Assembly: GCA_944388045.1 (NCBI GenBank)
Contig: CALXHG010000016.1
Span: 1 to 44,986, forward strand
Direction of reading: 5' to 3'
Source of the DNA: an uncultured Clostridia bacterium
GTDB taxonomy: Bacteria; Bacillota; Clostridia; TANB77; CAG-508
DNA length: 44,986 nt
Below are positions 1-7,623 of the stretch, piece after piece. Numbering within the stretch: the first letter of the stretch is position 1; each line of letters begins with the position of its first letter. The notes below the pieces were generated by a model. That model worked only from the letters and a program-made list of their open reading frames with translations. It made no database searches and was not told where the DNA came from. The position numbers and the translations under genes were made by a program.

Positions 1-430
1 TTTTTATTTTTATTTTTTTACCTCTTTTGGGGCAAAATAAAAAACTAGTAATTGGTGTCTTTTGTTCTGTTTTTGTTGTTACTTTTTACTAATTTCTTGT
101 GTATTATTTAAAATATTTTTTCTGTTGCTTGGTACGATTTTTATATTAACACAAGTTGTCGTATTTTGTCAATACTTTTTTTAAAATTTTTTTAAAAAAT
201 TTTTCTATAAATTTTCGCCTAGTATAAATATAAATTTTTAACCATTATTTATATTTATATGAAATTTATATTTAACTTTGTAGTCTTTAATTATAATATC
301 ATCTTTTTTATTTAAAGTCAATGCTTTTATTTATGTAATTTTATCCAATTTAAAATTTTGTTTTAAATATTTAAATTTAATCCATATTTTCTTATATTCA
401 TTTTTATATATTTTATTACTAATATATTTG
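1..430. other. AT-rich stretch without a recognisable gene
   Basis: No open reading frame with a credible ribosome-binding site was seen on either strand. The interval holds poly-T/poly-A runs and a leftward promoter at 143-172. The leader of that promoter runs off the left edge and has an AAGAGGT SD-like motif near position 20, so a minus-strand gene probably begins just outside the window. Confidence 0.6.
143..172 (-). promoter_or_regulatory. Sigma-A-type promoter pointing off the left edge
   Basis: On the minus strand TTGACA (172-167) is followed after 18 bases by TAATAT (148-143), close to the vegetative consensus. The presumed transcript starts near 136 and runs leftward. Its gene lies outside the window, so its product is unknown. 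Confidence 0.55.
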
Positions 431-465
431 TTATATTTCCACCAAGATTAAATCTTCACCAATAT
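431..465 (-). pseudogene. Fossil 3' end of a second YlmC-type gene
   Basis: These 35 bases match the last 35 bases of the adjacent intact gene (496-530) at 31 positions, stop codon included. Read in frame they encode IGEDLILVEI and a stop, identical to the intact C-terminus. The three differences inside those matched codons are synonymous third-position changes (GGC/GGT, TTA/TTG, GTA/GTG). The codon before them differs (Cys versus Asp), and homology ends about there; stop codons lie upstream in this frame. I infer the remnant of a tandem paralogue that was once under protein-level selection. A simple recent duplication would not predict only silent changes. Confidence 0.5.
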
Positions 466-495
466 CTTGCAACGTCTATAACTATATCAATTCGA

Positions 496-732
496 TTATA
501 TTTCTACTAAGATTAAATCTTCGCCAATACATCTAATATTTTCCCATGGAATTATAATATCATTATTAGATGAAAATAAACTCAGAAATTTATTTGTACT
601 CCCCGGAACTATTATTGATGTTATTTTTCCTGTTCCTAAATCTGCACAAACATCTTGAACATACCCTAATCTTTTAGCATCAGAAATATTAATTACTTCT
701 TTATGTTTAAAATCAAGTCCTTTATCTCCCAT
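496..732 (-). CDS. YlmC/YmxH family sporulation protein (PRC-barrel)
   Basis: This 78-residue protein is a single PRC-barrel domain, the usual length for the YlmC/YmxH family. Conserved features are the N-terminal segment leading to DAKRLGYVQDV, a central IIVPG strand, and the PWENIRCIGEDLILVEI end. Family members are small cytosolic proteins linked to sporulation in Firmicutes, and their molecular role is not settled. It lies downstream of sigG on the same strand, a pairing common in Clostridia. About 200 bases separate the two genes, with a hairpin between, so it may have its own promoter. The start ATG has AAGGA about 12 bases upstream, a rather long spacing. The first 14 residues are charged and there is no signal peptide. 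Confidence 0.85.
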   Translation of the reverse strand: MGDKGLDFKHKEVINISDAKRLGYVQDVCADLGTGKITSIIVPGSTNKFLSLFSSNNDIIIPWENIRCIGEDLILVEI

Positions 733-900
733 ATAAACTTTTATTCCTTAATATACTATATTTAGTTTTTTGGTTAACTATAAACCCTGATAATTTCTTA
801 GCTATTATATAATTATATAATGTATTTTTATCATATTTTATTATATGTATATTTTATTCAACTTGTTACTTTATTTATTAACTCTTGTTCTTTATTAAAG

Positions 901-943
901 TATCAACAGTTATTATAACTAGAAGTTATAGTAACTGTTGATA
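901..943. terminator. Long hairpin just after sigG
   Basis: Arms at 901-920 and 924-943 pair over 20 bp with one imperfect position and a 3-base loop, immediately after the sigG stop codon. The imperfect pair is a G-U wobble on the plus strand and a C-A mismatch on the minus strand, and the five-T run also follows on the plus strand. It probably ends sigG transcription, but its asymmetry favours a plus-strand RNA. Confidence 0.55.
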
Positions 944-946
944 TTT

Positions 947-1720
947 TTACTTATAATATCTTTTCATATGTTCTAAAGCATTTTTTTCAAGTCTAGACAC
1001 TTGTGCTTGAGATATTCCAATTTCATCTGCTATTTCCATTTGAGTTTTACCATCAAAATATCTTTTTATTATTATATTTTTTTCTTTTTCATTTAATTTT
1101 TTTAATCCTTCATTTATTGTCATAGATTCTGCCCAATTTTCATCATTATTTTTTACATCTTTAACTTGGTCCATTACAAAAAGTTTTTCTGAACCATCAT
1201 TATAAATTGGATCTTGTAATGATATTGGAACTTGGATTGCATCTAAACTGGCTGCTATTTCTTCTTTTTCAACTTTTAATTCCTTTGCAATTTCTTCAAT
1301 TGTAGGTTCTCTTCCTTTTTCTTTATTATATTTATCTTTAAATTGCATTGTTTTATAAGCTAAATCTCTTACAGATCTACTTACTCTAATACTATTATTA
1401 TCTCTTAAGTATCTTCTAACTTCCCCTATAATCATTGGTACTGCATATGTGCTAAATTGTACTCCTTGTGATAAATCAAAATTGTCTATTGATTTTATCA
1501 ATCCTACACATCCAATTTGGAATAAATCATCTGCATTTTCCCCTCTTCCATAAAATCTTTGTATAACACTTAGTACTAATCTTAAATTTCCTTTAATAAA
1601 CTCATTTCTTGCCTCTTCATCTCCTTGTTTTATTTTTATAAATAGTTCTTCTTTCTCTTTATTGGTTAAAATAGGTAATTGAGATGTGTTAACTGATGCG
1701 ATTTCAACTTTATTAACCAA
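947..1720 (-). CDS. sigG: RNA polymerase sporulation sigma factor SigG
   Basis: This 257-residue sigma-70 family factor directs late forespore transcription. The N-terminal KVEIASVNTSQLPIL segment is diagnostic of sigma-G and includes the region bound by anti-sigma factors in Bacillus. Region 2 follows (residues about 40-110, with DLFQIGCVGLIKSIDNFD and FSTYAVPMIIGEVRRYLRD), then region 3 (about 115-160) and the region 4 helix-turn-helix at the end (QMEIADEIGISQAQVSRLEK). The start is TTG, chosen because AAAGGGAGG lies seven bases upstream and the ORF begins at the conserved sigma-G N-terminus. That SD is buried in an 18-bp hairpin (1728-1772). The upstream gene is a DUF3048 protein, not the spoIIGA-sigE pair that precedes sigG in Bacillus. 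Confidence 0.95.
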   Translation of the reverse strand: MVNKVEIASVNTSQLPILTNKEKEELFIKIKQGDEEARNEFIKGNLRLVLSVIQRFYGRGENADDLFQIGCVGLIKSIDNFDLSQGVQFSTYAVPMIIGEVRRYLRDNNSIRVSRSVRDLAYKTMQFKDKYNKEKGREPTIEEIAKELKVEKEEIAASLDAIQVPISLQDPIYNDGSEKLFVMDQVKDVKNNDENWAESMTINEGLKKLNEKEKNIIIKRYFDGKTQMEIADEIGISQAQVSRLEKNALEHMKRYYK

Positions 1721-1727
1721 ATAAAAA

Positions 1728-1772
1728 CCTCCCTTTAGAAATAATATTATTTACATTATTTCCAAAGGAAGG
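1728..1772 (-). promoter_or_regulatory. Hairpin sequestering the sigG ribosome-binding site
   Basis: In the sigG mRNA leader, 1772-1755 pairs with 1745-1728 over 18 continuous base pairs around a 9-base loop. The 3' arm contains the SD AAAGGGAGG. Two of the pairs are G-U wobbles in the minus-strand RNA and would be A-C mismatches on the plus strand, so the structure fits the transcribed strand specifically. With the TTG start it should keep sigG translation low. Confidence 0.7.
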
Positions 1773-1865
1773 ATTTTTATTCAACAACTAAATTTGCATT
1801 TTACAAATCCAAATGTTTTGTCTTTAAATTATATTTACACATTAATTATAAACTTTAGATATTTT

Positions 1866-3056
1866 TTATTCAATAACAATATCTGCTTTTTTTGGACATA
1901 TATGTATAAATGTATTTCCATCACTTACATCTATTGTATTTCCATTTAAATCTTTATACTGCGTTTGAGATGAGCGTGCAACTTTTGTACATTTTATTGG
2001 TATTGCATACCCATTAGTAATATAATATCCATCAAATGTACCAATATTATCTAAACCTTGTCTACCTTTATTTTCACTATCATTTAATGTGTAATTATCA
2101 CACATTGTTATAATTATATTTTTAGTAGTTATATTTTCACCAGTTGAATAATCTGTTTGTAATTTTTCTCTTGCATATCTAGTATATCTTTTTGTTTCTT
2201 CATCATAAACATATTTAACCTTTTCTAATGAAGAATGTGGTATATTAACTGTAGAAGCTTTTATTACAGTGGCTTTACTGTTAGTCGTACTTTGTGTACT
2301 TTCATTAGTACTTTGTGTATCTTCATTAGTATTTTGCGTATTTACAATACTTTCTAAAGTTTTATTAGTTGTCTCTTCTTCTACTCCATATTTTTCATTT
2401 AAATTTACATCATATGCGACATAATTTAATACACTTTTTTGACTCGAAGTAGTATCATATCCTTTTCTTTTTGCAATTGTCAATATGCTTTCTGTACTTG
2501 TAAATAAATTATGTGGTGCATATTTACTTTTTTCTCTCCAAAAATCCTTAGAACTTTCTTGAATACCATTTATATAATCAACTCTTAAATTTTGAATATC
2601 TCTTTGAGCTTGTGGACTCCAACCATGATGTACATATATTGCATCATTTTCTAATGCATAGTCTAAAAAATAATGTCTTGAACTTCTTACTGGTCCAATT
2701 TCTTGAAGGTCTTGATTTTTAAATACAGCCATTAATCTTGTTTCTCCACCTTCAACAATAATTTCATAAACCAAATATGCTTTACTTAAATTTGCTTGTG
2801 GCCAAGCTTTTGTATGATTGTCAATCATTACAGCAATAGGTCTTTCATCACCTTTAAATATCTCTGGTTCCTTTTGTTCAACAACCAATTGAGAATCTTC
2901 ATTATTTTGGTTTTGTTCTTCATTATTATTTGTATTATTAGTATTATTTGTAACATTTGTATTTTGATTAAGTATTTGGAATATCAAAAATCCTCCTGCA
3001 ACTATTACTATAACCATGAGAATAATAATAAATATTATCACACCTTTATTTTTCAT
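1866..3056 (-). CDS. DUF3048 (YerB-like) membrane-anchored protein
   Basis: This 396-residue protein has an N-terminal membrane segment (residues about 6-28) followed by an Asn/Glu/Gln-rich linker (about 30-60), so the bulk lies outside the membrane. The DUF3048 core begins at RPIAVMIDNHTKAWPQANLS and continues through EIIVEGGETRLMAVF, GPVRSSRHYFLDYA and HHGWSPQA, all typical of YerB. The C-terminal half (DNIGTFDGYYITNGYAIPI, DGNTFIHICPK) is the second DUF3048 domain. Between the halves lies a low-complexity insert of seven-residue repeats (about 236-262). The function of YerB proteins is not established. The start overlaps the end of ybeY by 11 bases, suggesting translational coupling. Confidence 0.85.
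   Translation of the reverse strand: MKNKGVIIFIIILMVIVIVAGGFLIFQILNQNTNVTNNTNNTNNNEEQNQNNEDSQLVVEQKEPEIFKGDERPIAVMIDNHTKAWPQANLSKAYLVYEIIVEGGETRLMAVFKNQDLQEIGPVRSSRHYFLDYALENDAIYVHHGWSPQAQRDIQNLRVDYINGIQESSKDFWREKSKYAPHNLFTSTESILTIAKRKGYDTTSSQKSVLNYVAYDVNLNEKYGVEEETTNKTLESIVNTQNTNEDTQSTNESTQSTTNSKATVIKASTVNIPHSSLEKVKYVYDEETKRYTRYAREKLQTDYSTGENITTKNIIITMCDNYTLNDSENKGRQGLDNIGTFDGYYITNGYAIPIKCTKVARSSQTQYKDLNGNTIDVSDGNTFIHICPKKADIVIE
2287..2349 (-). repeat. Three imperfect 21-bp tandem repeats inside the DUF3048 gene
   Basis: Units at 2287-2307, 2308-2328 and 2329-2349 encode NTQNTNE, DTQSTNE and STQSTTN-like heptads in frame. The first two units differ at only two positions; the third is more diverged. 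The repeats form a flexible, length-variable linker between the two halves of the protein. Confidence 0.8.
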
Positions 3057-3534
3057 CTATTTCCTCCCTCGTTATACCTAAATTTGTTAAAACTTTTTCT
3101 TCTTTAGCTCTCATAACAAGTTTATCTTCATCTTTTATATGATCATATCCCATTAAATGATAAAAACCATGAACAATCATATAAGATAATTCTCTTTCAA
3201 AGCTATGTCCATATTCCTCTGCTTGTTCTTCAACTCTTTTTATTGATATTACAATATCTCCAAGAATATCTTCATATTCAAAGTTATTTTTTAATATTTT
3301 ATCATCTATTTCATCTTTTTCGAAAATAGGAAATGATAATACATCTGTTTCATTATCTACATTTCTATATTCTTTATTTATTTTTTTTATATTCTCAGGT
3401 GTAGTTAAAGTTATACTAATATTCAATTTTGAATTTTCTAAATTTTCTTCTTTAAAGCATTGGCTAACTACTTTTTTTATTATTTCTTCAAATTTTTTGT
3501 TTTTTTCTAAATCTAAATATTCTATTGTATACAT
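3046..3534 (-). CDS. ybeY: Endoribonuclease YbeY (rRNA maturation factor)
   Basis: This zinc-dependent endoribonuclease acts in 16S rRNA 3'-end maturation and ribosome quality control. The 162-residue sequence carries the signature HGFYHLMGYDH (His122, His126 and His132 as metal ligands), preceded by NVDNETDVLSFP and LGDIVIS, all diagnostic. The start ATG follows a good GAGGT SD. In related clostridia ybeY follows phoH; here it follows an unrecognised gene (3552-4754). The end overlaps the DUF3048 gene by 11 bases. Confidence 0.95.
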   Translation of the reverse strand: MYTIEYLDLEKNKKFEEIIKKVVSQCFKEENLENSKLNISITLTTPENIKKINKEYRNVDNETDVLSFPIFEKDEIDDKILKNNFEYEDILGDIVISIKRVEEQAEEYGHSFERELSYMIVHGFYHLMGYDHIKDEDKLVMRAKEEKVLTNLGITREEIDEK

Positions 3535-3551
3535 ATTTTACCTCATTTTAA

Positions 3552-4754
3552 TTATACTGTAATTAATTCTTTGATTGTTTTTCTTGTATATCTTTTATTA
3601 TTTGTTTTTCCAAGTTTTATTTCTTTCATTACTCCATAGTCAACTAGTCTTCTCTTATAGTATTTTATTAGTCTACTATAATCTGTTTTTTCATTTTTAA
3701 TTTTTGATAAATCATTTTTAATAAATAAAATTTCTTTTTCTTTAACATATTTTATAAAATCTTTGTCTTTTAGTTTTTCAATTTGTTGATATTTTTCATA
3801 GAATTTTTTAAACTCTTCTCTCTCTTTATTGTTTTCCCAATATACTTTTGTAGCTAATAATTCTACATTATAATTTTCTAACAAATTTAATACCATTGTA
3901 TATGCTTTTTCTCTCTTAGCAGCAATTTTGGTATCTTGAACTAAACATCTTGCGTCTTTTATTAATTTCATGTAACATTGCTCTGCTACAACTAGTGGCA
4001 AACTGTGAGTAAATAGATTTCTACTAATTTTTAATAATATCATATTTTTTTCTATATTATCTCTTGTATCTAACTTTCCAACAGAAAATCTTTCATATTC
4101 TTTTACTATTGGTTCTATTTTTGAATCTATTTGTTTTAATGGTAATATATTTTGTATATAATCTTCTAAGGTTGAAAATATCTTTACATATATCCATTCT
4201 TTGCTTGAATCATATATATTTGTCGTATCAGCTAATTTTATTGAATAATTTTTTAGTATTCCTTTATATAACGTATCTTGTTTTGAAACATAAAATTTAT
4301 TATATTTTTCAATTAATTTGTCTTTTCCTGTATTTCTAACACTTTCATTATCAAGTTCCAATAAATATTTTTGTTTTCTATATTTATATTCATTATATTC
4401 TGATTCTTTTAATTGAACTATTCCATAATATTGTGATAATGCATTACTTTCAAATTGTGTAGCTGTATTATTTTTTACTTTTTTATAAATTGTATCTAAT
4501 ACAAATTTATCTAGTGATTCTAAATATGCTGTATATGCGTCTTCATATTTTTTTTCTAATTCATCTTTATTTTCTATTTCAACATTTTCTGCTGTAAAAG
4601 CTTCATAAGCTTTTATTACAACATTCCTTTTCATAGAAATTCTTATTCCATTAAATCCAATTTGTGTTGGAATTAATAATTTTGTCAATGTATTTGTTAT
4701 TTTATTAAAAAATGTTTTATCTGTACCTACTACTCTTAAGCTTCTTTCTTCCAT
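3552..4754 (-). CDS. Unrecognised 400-residue protein in the phoH position
   Basis: I do not recognise this protein. It is 400 residues long, lysine- and glutamate-rich, apparently mostly helical and soluble, with no signal peptide, membrane segment or P-loop. The N-terminal 50 residues (LLIPTQIGFNGIRISMKRNV) are the most structured-looking part. Residues about 300-360 are very charged and may be coiled coil. The C-terminus is basic (GKTNNKRYTRKTIKE) and could bind nucleic acid. A clear SD (AAAGGAAAGG) precedes the ATG. It sits between yqfD and ybeY, exactly where phoH normally lies, but it is not PhoH because the ATPase motifs are absent. It is an intact gene and presumably part of the yqfC-yqfD-ybeY operon. 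Confidence 0.75.
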   Translation of the reverse strand: MEERSLRVVGTDKTFFNKITNTLTKLLIPTQIGFNGIRISMKRNVVIKAYEAFTAENVEIENKDELEKKYEDAYTAYLESLDKFVLDTIYKKVKNNTATQFESNALSQYYGIVQLKESEYNEYKYRKQKYLLELDNESVRNTGKDKLIEKYNKFYVSKQDTLYKGILKNYSIKLADTTNIYDSSKEWIYVKIFSTLEDYIQNILPLKQIDSKIEPIVKEYERFSVGKLDTRDNIEKNMILLKISRNLFTHSLPLVVAEQCYMKLIKDARCLVQDTKIAAKREKAYTMVLNLLENYNVELLATKVYWENNKEREEFKKFYEKYQQIEKLKDKDFIKYVKEKEILFIKNDLSKIKNEKTDYSRLIKYYKRRLVDYGVMKEIKLGKTNNKRYTRKTIKELITV

Positions 4755-4814
4755 AGTCTTACCTTTCCTTTCCAGAATATTATTATTCTAAGTTTTGGCA
4801 AGCAGGTATGTATT

Positions 4815-6026
4815 TTAGTTTAAATTTTCTTCTTGTGTATTAAATTCTTCTATTTTCTCCTGCATTCCTATATTTTCAATTACTTCATATGTTACACTTA
4901 CCTCTACATATTCTTCTGTTTCTGCTACTTCTGCATTTTTTCCTACTATATTTTTTCCAGTTCCTATTTCTTGTTCTATTTCTTGCTCTAATTCTCTAGT
5001 TCCTATTTCCGTAGCTTCTTCTACTGTATATTGTTTTTCTATTTCCTCAAATTCTTGGTTTGTTATTTTTATAATTGAAATAGGTAAATATAAATTTGAA
5101 AATATTTTAAACTTTTTCTCTGTTTCTATTGTATCATAAAATTTAAATTTTGAAAGAGTTTTATAAAAATTTATTTGAAAATTATTTATTTTTATTTTAT
5201 ATTTCGTTTCTTTTTTTCCTGTATTTACTTTTTCCGTTGTTTTTAGAGGAATTTTTTTTGTTTTACTATATTTAGTAATTGCTTCTACTTCTCCTAAGCT
5301 ATGAACATATCTTATTCCTGTATATTTTCCTTCCATTATTCCATTTATAAGTATTTGACCTTCCTCAACTTTATCTCCAACTTTCACTAGGGCTGTTCCA
5401 TTTTGTGCAATTATTTTAGTTATAATTCCAGATTTATTTGAAACAATATTACTATGATCTTTTTCGTCTATAATTTCTGGTGCTTCTTTAGCTTTTACTA
5501 TTTTTATAATTGCATTAGTTCCTTTTAATTCTATTCCTATCCACGATACATCATTTCTTTTTAATCTAATTTTATTAATAATTTCTTGTGTATCAATTTT
5601 ATTTTTATTCATTCCAATTTCTAGTCCTGCATCTTTAATATCTTGTTCTATATTTTCAATTTCAAAATTTTCTTCTATTTCTATATTTATATTCCAAATA
5701 TAATTTGTACTAATTCCAATTAAGATTGTAATAATAATTAATGTTATAAAAAATATTTTTCTTTTTTTATATTTATTTATGATAAATGGCATTCCTCTTT
5801 TTCTAATTATTTTTACTTTACATTTTAATTTCTTTGCTATTTTTATAATTTCATAAAAATCTTTTATTCCTACATTTAAAAATAATTTAACACCTTTTAC
5901 CCTTTTTAAATTCCATATTAAAATTTTACTAGTTGTACATATATTAATAAATCTTTCTATATAATATCCTTCTACTGATATTCTTACATATCCTAATATA
6001 TATTTTAGCAAAATTTTAATTAGCAT
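4815..6026 (-). CDS. yqfD: Sporulation protein YqfD
   Basis: This 403-residue protein matches YqfD in length and layout: an N-terminal cytosolic domain (residues 1-90), one membrane segment near 92-112 (ITLIIITILIGISTNYIW), and a large external domain with the conserved region around GIELKGTNAIIKIVKAKEAP and the YTGIRYVHSLGEVEA segment. YqfD is made in the mother cell under sigma-E in Bacillus and is required for normal spore formation. A strong GGAGGAG SD precedes the ATG, and yqfC lies just upstream, the usual pairing. Confidence 0.9.
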   Translation of the reverse strand: MLIKILLKYILGYVRISVEGYYIERFINICTTSKILIWNLKRVKGVKLFLNVGIKDFYEIIKIAKKLKCKVKIIRKRGMPFIINKYKKRKIFFITLIIITILIGISTNYIWNINIEIEENFEIENIEQDIKDAGLEIGMNKNKIDTQEIINKIRLKRNDVSWIGIELKGTNAIIKIVKAKEAPEIIDEKDHSNIVSNKSGIITKIIAQNGTALVKVGDKVEEGQILINGIMEGKYTGIRYVHSLGEVEAITKYSKTKKIPLKTTEKVNTGKKETKYKIKINNFQINFYKTLSKFKFYDTIETEKKFKIFSNLYLPISIIKITNQEFEEIEKQYTVEEATEIGTRELEQEIEQEIGTGKNIVGKNAEVAETEEYVEVSVTYEVIENIGMQEKIEEFNTQEENLN

Positions 6027-6081
6027 TTTTTACACTCCTCCATACTTTTGTTAAAAACAAGTACAAATCAAATTTTATCTA

Positions 6082-6351
6082 TTAATCTTCTGTTCTTTCT
6101 ATATCAATACTTTCTATTTTTCCTGTAATTTTTATATCATCATTAGTCATTTTTTCAAGGTTTAAATTAAATCCATTTATATTAACAACTCCTATATATG
6201 TACTTATACTTGCAAAAAATTCTTCATATTCTAAAATTCCTTTATAATTTTCTAATATTAGTTCATGAAAACCAGTGATTGTTATCTTTGGTTCATTTGA
6301 ATATACTTCTTCTGGAATTTCTAATAATTTTTCTAATCTATTTTTTTTCAT
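6082..6351 (-). CDS. yqfC: Sporulation protein YqfC (YabP/YqfC family)
   Basis: This 89-residue protein contains the YabP/YqfC domain: EIPEEVYSNEPKITITG, then LILENYKGILEYEEF and an IKITGKIESIDIE end. The reading frame is open further upstream, but the ATG at 6351 has an AAAGGA SD nine bases upstream and gives the usual family length, so it is preferred over an ATG at 6405. YqfC acts with YqfD in mother-cell development. It heads the yqfC-yqfD-unknown-ybeY-DUF3048 series; spacing to yqfD is 55 bases. Confidence 0.88.
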   Translation of the reverse strand: MKKNRLEKLLEIPEEVYSNEPKITITGFHELILENYKGILEYEEFFASISTYIGVVNINGFNLNLEKMTNDDIKITGKIESIDIERTED

Positions 6352-6442
6352 ATATAAATTAATTCCTTTCGTATATTTTCTGTGTGTCATTTCAGTCAAA
6401 GCCATTTTATTCTTGCATCCGTTTGAGCGAAGTTCTTTTCTT

Positions 6443-6471
6443 GTATAGGAAAAACTTGATTTTTCCTATAC
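6443..6471 (-). terminator. Intrinsic hairpin between pdaA and yqfC
   Basis: A perfect 12-bp stem (arms 6443-6454 and 6460-6471) with a 5-base loop. Further complementary AAAAG/CTTTT blocks flank it. It lies after the pdaA stop and before yqfC, so it probably ends the pdaA transcript. Confidence 0.65.
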
Positions 6472-6522
6472 GATGAGAAAAGCTTAGTTTTAGTTATTTA
6501 TACATTAAATAGTATAACATTC

Positions 6523-7329
6523 TTATTGTATAAATTCATTTAAACTTTTAAATTCGTATCCTTGATTATTTGCTTCTTTAATAATTGTACCTAATACTTC
6601 TGCATTTGTTTTTGAATTTGAATGTAATAACATTATTTCTCCAGAATGAAAATTATTAGTTATTGTCTTAATAGCTTCTTCTTTTGATGGTTGTTTATTT
6701 TCATCCCAATCGCAATATGCAAAACTCCACATTACTGTTTTATATCCTAATGAATTTGTCTTTTTTAATGTTCTTTCATTAAATTCCCCTTTTGGCGGTC
6801 TAAAGTACTTCATCTCATAATTAAATTTCTCATATACTGATTTATGTAATTTCATTATTTCTTCTTCAATCTTTTCATCACTTATACTAGGTAAACTTGG
6901 ATGTTGGCATGTATGATTACCTATATTATGATTTTCGTTTATCATTCTTTCTACTTTGTCTGTTGCAGAATTAAGATAATGTGCTGTTATAAAAAATGTA
7001 GCTGTAACATTGTTTTCTTTTAATGTATCTAATATATTATCAATATATCCTGCTTCATATCCACAATCAAATGTTAAATAAATGTATTTTTTTTCTTTAT
7101 TTCCTAAACATATTCCACCATTTTCTTCTAGAATTTGTTTATTTGTTGTTCCAACATCTGGTTGTTCATGATTATTTGCTCTTTTTATTCCCCAACCAAT
7201 TGTTTTTTCTGAAATTTCTCCATTTACTAATAGAACATTCTTGTTTGTAAACATTACACATATTGTGAAAATTGTAATTAAAAGTAAAGACATTATTTTT
7301 ATTTTGTTACTTATTTGCCTTTTTTCCAT
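6523..7329 (-). CDS. pdaA: Polysaccharide deacetylase, PdaA-type (spore cortex)
   Basis: This enzyme probably removes the acetyl group from N-acetylmuramate on the way to the muramic delta-lactam of spore cortex. The 268-residue protein has an N-terminal membrane anchor or signal (about 12-28), then GWGIKRANNHEQPDVG, which is characteristic of PdaA. The NodB domain runs from about 82 to 260: YLTFDCGYEAGY (Asp88; PdaA proteins have N or C where ordinary deacetylases have a second Asp), HTCQH (His139, His143), RPPKGEFNE and LLHSNS (His236). A GGAGG SD precedes the ATG. The gene is monocistronic between a terminator and a divergent regulatory region. PdaA rather than another deacetylase is inferred from the GWG motif and the missing second Asp. 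Confidence 0.9.
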   Translation of the reverse strand: MEKRQISNKIKIMSLLLITIFTICVMFTNKNVLLVNGEISEKTIGWGIKRANNHEQPDVGTTNKQILEENGGICLGNKEKKYIYLTFDCGYEAGYIDNILDTLKENNVTATFFITAHYLNSATDKVERMINENHNIGNHTCQHPSLPSISDEKIEEEIMKLHKSVYEKFNYEMKYFRPPKGEFNERTLKKTNSLGYKTVMWSFAYCDWDENKQPSKEEAIKTITNNFHSGEIMLLHSNSKTNAEVLGTIIKEANNQGYEFKSLNEFIQ

Positions 7330-7442
7330 TTCTGTTTTCTTTCCTCCTTATTACAAAATCTATTTTTTTTAATTTTATGTGTAACATATAAAATTATTAC
7401 TTTTCATTTTTATATTTTAAAAACATTTTGTCAGTTTGGTTG

Positions 7443-7483
7443 TATGGAAATTTTGACACAATTTTAATGTCAAAATTTCCATA
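7443..7483. promoter_or_regulatory. Perfect 16-bp dyad between divergent pdaA and the agr two-component genes
   Basis: Arms 7443-7458 and 7468-7483 are perfectly complementary around a 9-base spacer. No gene ends here, since pdaA and the response regulator point away from each other, and no T-run follows on either strand, so it is unlikely to be a terminator. It may be an operator or a leader hairpin for pdaA. Confidence 0.4.
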
Positions 7484-7536
7484 TCTACTGGCAACTTTTT
7501 ACAAAACACTTTTATGGCTTCTACGCAAATAGAGTA

Positions 7537-7565
7537 TTGACAAGATTTAAAATTTATTTTATATT
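7537..7565 (+). promoter_or_regulatory. Sigma-A promoter of the response regulator-kinase operon
   Basis: TTGACA (7537-7542), a 17-base spacer, then TATATT (7560-7565), near perfect for vegetative RNA polymerase. The predicted leader is about 50 bases and ends in an AGGAGAT SD before the ATG at 7624. The circuit's receptor arm therefore appears to be expressed constitutively. Confidence 0.75.
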
Positions 7566-7623
7566 TTTACTTAGTGATTTGTCGAAATTTTGTTAATTCT
7601 ATCGGACGTATTCAGGAGATAAA

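Noticed and set aside
7494..7517. Two ACTTTT words upstream of the agr regulator promoter as extra LytTR sites
   Set aside because: They are 14 bp apart rather than about 21, diverge from the agrB repeats, and the promoter there already has a consensus -35.
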